This document shows positions 1 through 7,549 of a DNA stretch of 64,000 nt, in pieces; position 1 is the stretch's first letter; each line of letters starts with the position of its first letter. A program made the translations under genes and the position numbers. The notes below the pieces were generated by a model. The model saw only the letters and a list, made by a program, of their open reading frames with translations, had not been told where the DNA came from and did not search any database. The stretch is from a virus: positions 1-64,000 of IMG/VR virus record IMGVR_UViG_3300022933_000279; one strand, given 5' to 3'.

Positions 1-474
1 TGTTCAAGCGCAAGAATTAGAACAGGATCAAACGTAAATTCGTATACTTATATTAAATCAATTGCAGAAGAATTGAGAGGATTAGCAGTAGAATTTAATG
101 TCCCAATTCTTTCTGCAACACAGACTACAAGAACAGGATTTACAAGTACAGATATAGGATTAGAAGATACATCTGAAAGTTTTGGTTTACCAGCAACAGC
201 AGACTTTATGTTTGCTATAATATCTTCAGATGAAATGGAACAGTTAAATCAATTACTTGTAAAACAATTAAAAAATAGATATAATGATCCTACATCTTAT
301 AAGAAGTTCATTGTTGGAATAGATAGACCTAAAATGAGATTATATGACGTAGAACAAAAAGCCCAAGACGATATTGCAGATAGTGGGCAAGATGATGATG
401 AACCATTATTTGATCAATCCACTGGCAATAGAATGCGCAATAAAGCGGACTTCGGTGCTTTCCAATATGAATGA
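1..474 (+). CDS. 41: Replicative DNA helicase, T4 gp41-like (C-terminal part)
   Basis: The reading frame is open from base 1, so the gene begins before the window and only about 157 C-terminal residues are seen. The segment SATQTTR followed by a stretch about discarding false positives by target site (SESFGLPATADFMFAI) is the typical end of the DnaB/gp41 RecA-like ATPase, near the sensor region. In T4-like phages gp41 is the hexameric 5'-3' helicase that moves the fork together with the gp61 primase, whose gene is at 14587. The acidic tail (QDDDEPLFD) is also typical. The stop overlaps the next start by 8 bases. Confidence 0.85.
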   Translation, partial: CSSARIRTGSNVNSYTYIKSIAEELRGLAVEFNVPILSATQTTRTGFTSTDIGLEDTSESFGLPATADFMFAIISSDEMEQLNQLLVKQLKNRYNDPTSYKKFIVGIDRPKMRLYDVEQKAQDDIADSGQDDDEPLFDQSTGNRMRNKADFGAFQYE

Positions 475-1087
475 ATTAGATCTTATTAAAGAAAATATAG
501 AAACAGCATGTCAGTCTTTTAAATGCTTTGAAAGGGCATATAATGAATCAACATTAAAATATATAACATCCTGGCGAAATTGTTCTCTCAAAATGGGAGA
601 ACTAATCGAAGAACAATTAGGATTTCCTTGTTATATTAATATAAGAAAAGATAGAACACATGCATTATATGAATTAACATATGATGGTGCAGCAAATGTA
701 CCACAAGAACACTATTCTGAATCTGAGATAGAGATTACAGTAAATTTATCCCCAGAACTATATACCCACCAATTATACATTCCAGAAGAACAATGGGAAA
801 GATATAAAGAACAATTTGTTCTTACATTTGTCCATGAATTAACCCATTCGTTGCAATTTGATGATAGTAAAGACGGACAAGCATTTAATTCCGATTCTGA
901 TTATTTTTCAAGCCCCTTTGAGATAGATGCTTACAGTTCTGAACTGGCTTTTGACATGTTTCTTTATAAAAAGAAAGAAAAAGCTTGCGATGCATATGCA
1001 AGGTATGCTACAATAGATACTAAGGTTGCAGATAAGATGAGAACACTGGCAAAAGAAAAATATCGGTATCTTAAAAAGACTAAATAG
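467..1087 (+). CDS. HExxH zincin-like metallopeptidase
   Basis: A 206-residue protein with the motif FVHELTHSLQF, a classical zinc-binding HExxH, near residue 124. A downstream acidic residue in SPFEIDAYSSE may be the third zinc ligand, as in gluzincin-like peptidases. No signal peptide is visible. I chose the ATG at 467 because it overlaps the helicase stop in the usual way; the frame is open further upstream but those codons lie inside the helicase gene. The substrate is unknown. Phage proteins of this kind may process a host or virion protein, but that is inference. Confidence 0.6.
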   Translation: MNELDLIKENIETACQSFKCFERAYNESTLKYITSWRNCSLKMGELIEEQLGFPCYINIRKDRTHALYELTYDGAANVPQEHYSESEIEITVNLSPELYTHQLYIPEEQWERYKEQFVLTFVHELTHSLQFDDSKDGQAFNSDSDYFSSPFEIDAYSSELAFDMFLYKKKEKACDAYARYATIDTKVADKMRTLAKEKYRYLKKTK

Positions 1088-1126
1088 TTAAGTAAACTAT
1101 ATTAATAATTAATCAAAAAGGAAAAT

Positions 1127-1648
1127 ATGAAAACTTATAAGGATTTAACCCTCGAAGGATGGACGGATGGATTAAGCGGAGGGCATTTTGGTGGATATAT
1201 AAAAGAAGATCTTGCTCGTGATATTGAAAAAGGCTTTAAACAGTTCGATAAGCTTGAAACAGATTATAGTACTGGTAACCATTACGGTAAAAAAATAAAA
1301 TGTGGAGACTTCTTTATTATTCCGGGAATTATGATTGAAGGCGAAAAAGGAGGAGAAGGATACAAAGAAGAAATTAGGAACGTTTCGATAACCCTTCAAG
1401 ATAAAAAAGGAAAGGATGTGACGAAGCTTCTTGATGATTCTGATGATGTATACGACCCCATAGGTCGCAACAAAGGAAACCGCAACATGGAATGGCACAA
1501 GTTACAGGGTACTCTTCCCGGTTGGCTAGCCGGTGACCCAGTAGATATTCATGGAGCGAGTGAGAATTTAAATGGAAAATTAACTTCAATTGATAAAAAA
1601 TTGGTCAAATCAATTGAACAATGGTGTAAGCAAAATTCAGGGAAGTAA
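1127..1648 (+). CDS. Unknown protein with capsid-targeting-like N-terminus
   Basis: A 173-residue protein that I cannot assign to a family. It starts MKTYKDLTLEG, which resembles the short N-terminal capsid-targeting peptide of T4 internal head proteins (recalled as MKTYQEFIAE for one of them). The rest is soluble, glycine- and lysine-rich, with no membrane segment. A GGAA-like ribosome site (aaaggaaaat) precedes the ATG. It is first in a run of genes with the same type of N-terminus, so a role as a packaged internal protein is plausible but not shown. Confidence 0.6.
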   Translation: MKTYKDLTLEGWTDGLSGGHFGGYIKEDLARDIEKGFKQFDKLETDYSTGNHYGKKIKCGDFFIIPGIMIEGEKGGEGYKEEIRNVSITLQDKKGKDVTKLLDDSDDVYDPIGRNKGNRNMEWHKLQGTLPGWLAGDPVDIHGASENLNGKLTSIDKKLVKSIEQWCKQNSGK

Positions 1649-1649
1649 T

Positions 1650-1877
1650 ATGGATAACGTAGCAGATTCTGCAAAAGAAGTTCTAGAGACTATGGCATTT
1701 AGTAAGTTAGCTGTAAAATCAATAGAGGATGTAGCTAAGCGCGCTAATAGAATTACTAGATGGGCCCGGAATAACGGTCAGATGGGCGCGGAAGCTAATT
1801 CAATTAAAAAGATGGCTAAAGAACTTAATGATATTATGGACAAGTGGACAAAAGGGGATACGGTAATTGTACCATAG
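1650..1877 (+). CDS. Small helical protein of unknown function
   Basis: A 75-residue, mostly helical, basic protein. The frame is open upstream, but the ATG at 1650 directly follows the previous stop and has a GGAAG ribosome site just before it, so the short form is preferred. No recognised motif. Its place between two genes with capsid-targeting-like N-termini suggests membership of the same head-protein cluster, though it does not itself carry that N-terminus. Confidence 0.55.
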   Translation: MDNVADSAKEVLETMAFSKLAVKSIEDVAKRANRITRWARNNGQMGAEANSIKKMAKELNDIMDKWTKGDTVIVP

Positions 1878-1884
1878 AGAAAAA

Positions 1885-3414
1885 ATGAAAACATATACAA
1901 CTTTTATGGCACCGGGTTATATTAAGAAGGATATTCGAACTCTCTTAGAAAGAGTAACGCCCGCACTCAAAAAACAAGTGCTCGATAAAATCGAAGATGT
2001 TCAAGAAGATGAGGTTTTAAGATCTGTTCTCGAAGCTATGCAACGAGATGTTATGGTTGCTCTTCTTGATGAGAAGTGTAAAACTGCTAACATAAAAATG
2101 AATAAAGAAGCTTTTATTGACTCTATCATTTTAGCAATTAATAAATCAGGTGCACCAGCTAATGACCAAATGGATTTTTTAAAAGAACTTTTAGCCGGTG
2201 AAGTATTTGATTGTAAAAAAATGGTACAAGATAGTCACAAAAAAGTAGTAAGATTAGATTCATATGTTAATACTAGAAGCCCCATATGGCCAAAAGTTAA
2301 AGATAAGTTTATAGAAAATATAACAAAAATAGATAATCAGAATATTGGTCCAGGTGAAATTTTATTTATTTTAGCTACTCCCGGAGCAACGAAGGGTAAT
2401 GCTGATAATAAAGGCGATGTCAAATTAGCAGACGGTTATAATGTAGAACTTAAAGCATCTGGTGGCACGTTTTCCAAACCTGACAAATTTGCAGATGCTA
2501 AATTATTTTTTATTAATGCGTTCAAAGATTTAGGTAGCGATATAACAGCAAAAGAAGCAGATAAAATGGGTCTTGGAGGTAGAAGTGTTTATAAGGATAG
2601 CAATGCGCAAGGTGGTATACCTAAAGCCCTTTCTCTTGGTAGTAAAAAATATACTACTTTATGGATGGAAAAAAATGGCGGTTCACAAAGACAAGCAGAT
2701 AAAGCTTGCGAAAAACTATGGCATGATATTTGTGTTGAAGCAATGCCTTTTGACAAAGCCTCGAAATATGTTTTTAATAAGACTGTAAAGAATGGATTAA
2801 CCGATCCTAATGAATTTATAAAACAATGGAACGCCAATGCATTAAATGATTATAAAGAACATGGATGGGATTATGTTACATTATTTGATAAAATATCATT
2901 GGATGTCATCTCATTTAAAGATGGGAAAGATCTCTATACTTCTAAAGAATGGAATCCAGGTACTGAATGGATGTTAAGATGGACTGGAGGAGGAGGTTTT
3001 TCTGGTACAGGATCATCTACAAGAATAAAAACAGGTCCTTTCAAAAATGAAGCAATTTTTGATCCTGGTGATACCGATTTTGAGAAAAAGATAAAAGAAA
3101 AAAATGCAATAAGAAGTTCATTAGAATCAACTTTTAAATCACTTAGTAAAAAACAATCTAATAAACAGGCTTTTGAATATTCTAGTGTGAAAGCTCTAAA
3201 AAATAAAAGAGGTAAGCCAATTGGCTACTCTTCAAAAGGTTTGATGAATGATAACAATTCACCGGAAGATTTTAAAAAGGTGAGCGATGAACTTGGAGCA
3301 GCTTTGGACAGGTATTTTTCTCTTAAAAATGAATTGAAATTTGGTAGAGATAATGCTGATAGAGATCTTGGAAAAAGTTTTGCGGATATGAAACGGAAAT
3401 TGGGAGTAAGGTGA
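1885..3414 (+). CDS. PD-(D/E)XK nuclease-like protein with capsid-targeting-like N-terminus
   Basis: 509 residues starting MKTYTTFMAPG at the ATG at 1885, with GAGA upstream; the upstream in-frame ATG at 1867 lies in the preceding gene. Residues about 157-191 contain GEILF, then GDVKLADG, then VELKASGG. The order acidic residue - GD - ExK is the signature of the PD-(D/E)XK (restriction-endonuclease-like) fold. The C-terminal part is lysine-rich and helical. If the motif is real, this is a nuclease that could be packaged in the head and injected to attack host DNA, or one used in genome processing. The fold call rests on motifs only. The stop overlaps the next GTG start. Confidence 0.5.
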   Translation: MKTYTTFMAPGYIKKDIRTLLERVTPALKKQVLDKIEDVQEDEVLRSVLEAMQRDVMVALLDEKCKTANIKMNKEAFIDSIILAINKSGAPANDQMDFLKELLAGEVFDCKKMVQDSHKKVVRLDSYVNTRSPIWPKVKDKFIENITKIDNQNIGPGEILFILATPGATKGNADNKGDVKLADGYNVELKASGGTFSKPDKFADAKLFFINAFKDLGSDITAKEADKMGLGGRSVYKDSNAQGGIPKALSLGSKKYTTLWMEKNGGSQRQADKACEKLWHDICVEAMPFDKASKYVFNKTVKNGLTDPNEFIKQWNANALNDYKEHGWDYVTLFDKISLDVISFKDGKDLYTSKEWNPGTEWMLRWTGGGGFSGTGSSTRIKTGPFKNEAIFDPGDTDFEKKIKEKNAIRSSLESTFKSLSKKQSNKQAFEYSSVKALKNKRGKPIGYSSKGLMNDNNSPEDFKKVSDELGAALDRYFSLKNELKFGRDNADRDLGKSFADMKRKLGVR

Positions 3415-4637
3415 AACAATATAAACAATTTCTTGCAGAAGCCTCTGGAAAAAATCTTCATATGGAACATCTCGAAGATGAGGTGTTGAATGGTGGTGTT
3501 AATGGTACTAGAGGTGCTATTGATTTTTTAAGATCTTTAAGAAACATGTTAGCCGGTCATAATAAAGAAGCAGTTAATGTTACTGTTAAATGGGATGGCG
3601 CTCCTGCTATAGTCGCCGGTATCCATCCTAATGGAAAATTCTTTGTTGATTATAAGTCAATGAGACGCCCATGTTTTATTCAAGCTGATGTTGATGAACA
3701 TTTCGGTGGCGGCCCTCTTCATGCTAAAATGAGTGCTTTATTAGAACATTTACCTAAGTTAAAGATTCCAGGTAATATTTTTCAAGGTGATGTTCTTTGG
3801 ACAGAGGATAAAGATAAGAAGATACAGACAATTGATAAGGAAAGACAGATTACGTTTACACCTAATACGATAACTTATGCCGTTCCTTTAAATACAGAAT
3901 TAGCAAATGCCATAATTAAAGCAAAGATTGGAATTGTTTTTCATACAACATACAGAACAGCAGGACAAGAAGACTTAGCAGATTTGAAAGCTGAGTTTGG
4001 TGCAGATGTAAATCAATGGACATCACATAAGGATGTTTGGGCTGTTAATGCGGACTTTACAGATGTAAGTGGAACAGCAACATTTACAAAGGCAGATGAA
4101 AAGAAAGTAACAGATATGTTGTCTCAGTTAGGAAAAGATTTTAATAAAGTCAATGGTCGTTTTCTTGATAGTATCAAAGATGATAATATATTAAAAGTTC
4201 ATATTAAGACCTATATAAATTCTAAAGTCAGAGAAGGTGAATTTATAGAAGAAAGGTTAGCAAGAGATTGTGTAAAATTTATTAAAGCTAAGTTAGATAA
4301 AGATGTTGCAAAGTTAAAATCAGAAAAAGGTCGTACACGAAAACAAATGACTGTTGATGAATACTTAAAGAAATTAAATGGGAATATAGATCAGATAGGT
4401 ACTGTTTTTCGTATAATGGCTTTAATAAATAATATTAAGCTATATATTGTAGAGAAGTTAGAAGAGGTAAAAGGTTTAACTTCTACCTTTATTAAAACCT
4501 CATCCGGGTATAAAGTAACAAAACCAGAAGGGTTTGTTGCTATTGATTCATTTGATTCCGGTAAAGGATTAAAATTAGTTAATCGGATGGAGTTTAGTAG
4601 AATAAATTTCACTGCAGAAAAGGATTGGGACCAATGA
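3411..4637 (+). CDS. KxDG ligase/nucleotidyltransferase-like protein (possible DUF6267)
   Basis: 408 residues from a GTG that overlaps the previous stop (GTGA). It begins MKQYKQFLAEA, the best match here to the T4 capsid-targeting peptide, with a gp21-type L-A-E cleavage site. Residues 58-66 read TVKWDGAPA: a KxDG motif like the adenylated lysine site of DNA/RNA ligases. FQGDVLW (124-130) could be motif IV and IGIVFHT (173-179) motif V. A known T4-like phage family has this layout (DUF6267, from memory). It may join or cap nucleic acid; activity is unproven. The C-terminal half is helical and lysine-rich. Confidence 0.6.
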   Translation: MKQYKQFLAEASGKNLHMEHLEDEVLNGGVNGTRGAIDFLRSLRNMLAGHNKEAVNVTVKWDGAPAIVAGIHPNGKFFVDYKSMRRPCFIQADVDEHFGGGPLHAKMSALLEHLPKLKIPGNIFQGDVLWTEDKDKKIQTIDKERQITFTPNTITYAVPLNTELANAIIKAKIGIVFHTTYRTAGQEDLADLKAEFGADVNQWTSHKDVWAVNADFTDVSGTATFTKADEKKVTDMLSQLGKDFNKVNGRFLDSIKDDNILKVHIKTYINSKVREGEFIEERLARDCVKFIKAKLDKDVAKLKSEKGRTRKQMTVDEYLKKLNGNIDQIGTVFRIMALINNIKLYIVEKLEEVKGLTSTFIKTSSGYKVTKPEGFVAIDSFDSGKGLKLVNRMEFSRINFTAEKDWDQ

Positions 4638-4900
4638 AAAATTACAAAGAATTCTCAAAGCGCGACCTGAAAGAATCTAAGTATTCTGACCAGTTGATTG
4701 ATGCATTACGTGATTGCATTGATTCCGCGCCTGATAGAATTAAAAATAAACTAGCACAAGTATATGAGGACTATGTTCATAAGTTTATGAGACGTCCACA
4801 AAAATTACCATATATGTTACAAGGGTTCTTAGATGCTATCGAAGAAGGTACCGATGCAAGAATAGAATGGAAGGGTGGCGGAGATAGGAGCGACTGGTGA
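4634..4900 (+). CDS. Small head-type protein with capsid-targeting-like N-terminus
   Basis: 88 residues starting MKNYKEFSKRDLKES; L-K-E fits the T4 prohead protease (gp21) cleavage rule L/I-x-E. The start overlaps the previous stop by 4 bases (ATGA). Its C-terminal DARIEWKGGGD is repeated in the next gene product (DARIEWKGAGD), and the matching DNA is an exact 23-bp direct repeat (4853-4875 and 5230-5252). This suggests that this gene is a partial duplicate of the start of the next one. Function unknown; internal head protein is an inference. Confidence 0.6.
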   Translation: MKNYKEFSKRDLKESKYSDQLIDALRDCIDSAPDRIKNKLAQVYEDYVHKFMRRPQKLPYMLQGFLDAIEEGTDARIEWKGGGDRSDW

Positions 4901-6108
4901 AAACATATAAAGAATATACAGAATCTCCAGTTAATGAAGTTGATTCATCCGGCATAGATATGTATGATAATAAAAGAAAAGAATCAGAGAGAAGGAAGAA
5001 GGCTAGAGAAACTCCTTCTTCTCCAGAAACTCAAGCTAAGCTTAAAAGGGCAAGAGCAGGAGAAGTTGAGATGGAAGAAGCATCAAAGTTACCACCTCAC
5101 CTTGCAAAGTTTTTTGACAAAAAAGGTGATTTAAAACCAGAAGTCGCAGCTCGTATTGCAAAAGGTAGAGAAAAACTTAATATTAAAGATGTAACACCTA
5201 AAGGATACGGCCCAAAAGAAGAAGCCTCTGATGCAAGAATAGAATGGAAGGGCGCCGGAGATATTAAGAAGACTTTCGCTGAAATTACAACTGGTCTTTT
5301 AAAGCGAGCCGCAAGTGCAGCACACAAAGATATGGAGAAACAAAAAGACCACCATGATTTGGCAGCGTTTGACGGAGGAAGGACAGAAAGGGAGAAGGCG
5401 ACAAAGAAGAAGGCAGAGAAGAGAGAGAAACAATCCGCAAAATTCAGTGCGGCAGCTGGCGAAAAGCCGGCCAAGCCCGAAAGCCAAGATTCCCGTGATA
5501 AGAGATTAAGTAGTGTTAAGAGGAATATGTATAACAGTTATACATCTACAGAAGAACCTGTTGATGAACTTTCAAAAGGCTTATTACAACGCGCGCAACA
5601 ATCAGCTAAAGCGAAAGCTGGACAACAAAGAGCCGTATCGGCTAAAGCCGCTTCAAGAGTTGGTGACACTAGTCAACCACCAGGACAAAATCTTAAATCG
5701 AAACGTGCAGATTTCAAAGCAGCAAAAAAAGATTATCAAGCATTTAAATTTGGTAAAGCTGCTAACAAGAAAACGGGGAATGTAGAAAAAGAAGAGTGGG
5801 AGAAACCAAGAGATAAAGACTTTGAAAAGCTAGGACCTCTCTCCAAGGGTGAAATGAAAGGAAAGAGTAAGTATTCTGGAAAGAGCGATGAGAAGAAAGA
5901 ACAAAACGAGAGTCATGATTATTTTGGTAGCGGACCGTTCACAGGACCAAAAAGTGATCTAGCTGCCTCGGTTTTGAGAATAGCAGAAAAAGCAGCAAAA
6001 GACAAAGAGGATGTGGAAGAAGTAAAGGGTTTTGAAAAAATGTCTAACGACAAATTAAACCAGTCTGTTAAAGACGCATATCTCGATAAGGTTCGAGGGG
6101 GAATGTGA
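4897..6108 (+). CDS. Lysine-rich internal head/structural-type protein
   Basis: 403 residues from a GTG in the overlap GTGA; begins MKTYKEYTESP. It is very rich in Lys, Ala and Glu, of low complexity, and lacks membrane segments or cysteine motifs. It holds repeated short units of the type (EIT/DELS)-GLLKRA near residues 125 and 230, seen in structural proteins of marine T4-like phages. Composition and the capsid-targeting-like start fit a DNA-associated internal head protein. The DARIEWKGAGD unit is shared with the preceding gene. No enzyme motif is visible. Confidence 0.6.
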   Translation: MKTYKEYTESPVNEVDSSGIDMYDNKRKESERRKKARETPSSPETQAKLKRARAGEVEMEEASKLPPHLAKFFDKKGDLKPEVAARIAKGREKLNIKDVTPKGYGPKEEASDARIEWKGAGDIKKTFAEITTGLLKRAASAAHKDMEKQKDHHDLAAFDGGRTEREKATKKKAEKREKQSAKFSAAAGEKPAKPESQDSRDKRLSSVKRNMYNSYTSTEEPVDELSKGLLQRAQQSAKAKAGQQRAVSAKAASRVGDTSQPPGQNLKSKRADFKAAKKDYQAFKFGKAANKKTGNVEKEEWEKPRDKDFEKLGPLSKGEMKGKSKYSGKSDEKKEQNESHDYFGSGPFTGPKSDLAASVLRIAEKAAKDKEDVEEVKGFEKMSNDKLNQSVKDAYLDKVRGGM

Positions 6109-7547
6109 TTTCATTTACTCAATTACGGGAAGGGTCGTTAAAGACAGCAGTATTTGCTTTTGGTCGGTTTAACCCCCCTACAATTGGACACGAGATTTTA
6201 GTTAATAAGGTAACCGCAGTTGCTAAACGCAATCGTGGTGATGCTTTTATATTCCCTAGTTCTACACAAGATTCTAAAAAGAATCCATTAGAATATAAAG
6301 AAAAGATTAAATGGATGAAAAAAATGTTTAAACCGAAAGGCGAAGACATTTTTAAGTATTCAGGTGATCAACCTAAAGATGCATTGAAATCCCTTTCATT
6401 ATTACATGATGAAGGATATGAAGAAGTTATTATGGTTGTAGGAAGTGATAGAGTAAATCAATTTAAAAAATTGTTACCTCAATATAATGGTGTTGATGGC
6501 AAAGCTCATGGTTTTTATGATTTTAAAAAAATAGAAATAGAAAGCGCTGGTGAAAGAGATCCAGATGCAGACGATGCCACAGGAATGTCAGCTTCTAAAT
6601 TAAGATCACATGCCGTTGATGGTGATTTTGATAATTTTAAAGAAGGTTTACCAGATAATTTATCTGATAAAGATAAACGTTCATTATATCAATCATTACG
6701 AAAAGGTATGAGATTATCTGTTATTGAAGCACAAATAAAAGAAAAATTGGGTCCTGGGAAACCGATTGCTCCAATGAAGAATACTACTAAGGATCCTAAA
6801 GCAGCAATGGGAAAATTTGTATCTAAAACTGCTCCACCAAGAACAAACGATGATGCAGGAATAGATAGTATAATGCAAAAAGCAGATTCAGGAGCGAAAC
6901 CTGCGAGTCCGGTTGTTAAAGTAAAAAATAAGCCAGTGCCGGCAAAAGCACCACCTTCTTCTTCGGTAGATAAAGAATCATTATGTATGGATAAGATTCA
7001 TTATGAGAATAAGACTTATCATGTGGAAGAATATACAAAAGAAGTGTTTCAATATCTACAACAATTTGCTACAACGAAGCCCAAACAAGAATATTATAAA
7101 CGTGCTTTAAAAGAAACAGAAGAATTTTGGGAAAAGTATGAAATGGCATTTGGTGGCGCGATTAAAGTAGCATTATGGGAAGTATCGCGGATGAGAGAGC
7201 ACACAAAGAAGGCCGCCGATTTTATTACATTGTTAGGTGAAAATGTTGATTATGACATAGCAAATCTTTCTTATATGAATGAACGAATAGATGAATTGCC
7301 TACAAATAACATAGATATTAATAAACCAGTAAGTTCTAAATTACAAAAAATACTTGGTTTAAAGGAATGGCACAAGGATAGAGCTAAAGAAGGCCGACAG
7401 TTAGAAATCGGAACAGATAAATATAGACAGTACCTTGTAGATTTGACTCCGGGAGAGGAGTTTAAATCAGAACAAAATAAAAAACGCGAACAACAAGCGG
7501 AAAGAGTCAGTAAGATGATTTCCAAAATTATTGCCAACAGGAGCTAA
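6105..7547 (+). CDS. NMNAT-like nucleotidyltransferase
   Basis: 480 residues from a GTG in the overlap GTGA. It starts MISFTQLREGS, with an L-R-E site, so it may also carry a cleavable N-terminal peptide. Residues 17-30 read FAFGRFNPPTIGHE, the HxGH-class signature (T/H-I-G-H) of nucleotidyltransferases such as nicotinamide-nucleotide adenylyltransferase. MSASKLR further on matches the ISxTxxR phosphate-binding element. The catalytic domain takes about 220 residues. The rest, with a Pro/Lys-rich linker and a helical end, is unassigned. It could act in NAD metabolism or transfer a nucleotide to protein or RNA. Confidence 0.7.
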   Translation: MISFTQLREGSLKTAVFAFGRFNPPTIGHEILVNKVTAVAKRNRGDAFIFPSSTQDSKKNPLEYKEKIKWMKKMFKPKGEDIFKYSGDQPKDALKSLSLLHDEGYEEVIMVVGSDRVNQFKKLLPQYNGVDGKAHGFYDFKKIEIESAGERDPDADDATGMSASKLRSHAVDGDFDNFKEGLPDNLSDKDKRSLYQSLRKGMRLSVIEAQIKEKLGPGKPIAPMKNTTKDPKAAMGKFVSKTAPPRTNDDAGIDSIMQKADSGAKPASPVVKVKNKPVPAKAPPSSSVDKESLCMDKIHYENKTYHVEEYTKEVFQYLQQFATTKPKQEYYKRALKETEEFWEKYEMAFGGAIKVALWEVSRMREHTKKAADFITLLGENVDYDIANLSYMNERIDELPTNNIDINKPVSSKLQKILGLKEWHKDRAKEGRQLEIGTDKYRQYLVDLTPGEEFKSEQNKKREQQAERVSKMISKIIANRS

Positions 7548-7549
7548 TA

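Noticed and set aside
1172-1498. Minus-strand frame opposite the first capsid-targeting-like gene
   Set aside because: The plus-strand gene has a ribosome site and a family-like start; the minus product is Phe/Ile-rich without any start signal.
5097-5474. Long minus-strand frame opposite the Lys-rich head-type gene
   Set aside because: It is a shadow of the low-complexity AAG/GAA-rich plus-strand gene; its product is a Phe/Ser-rich composition artefact.
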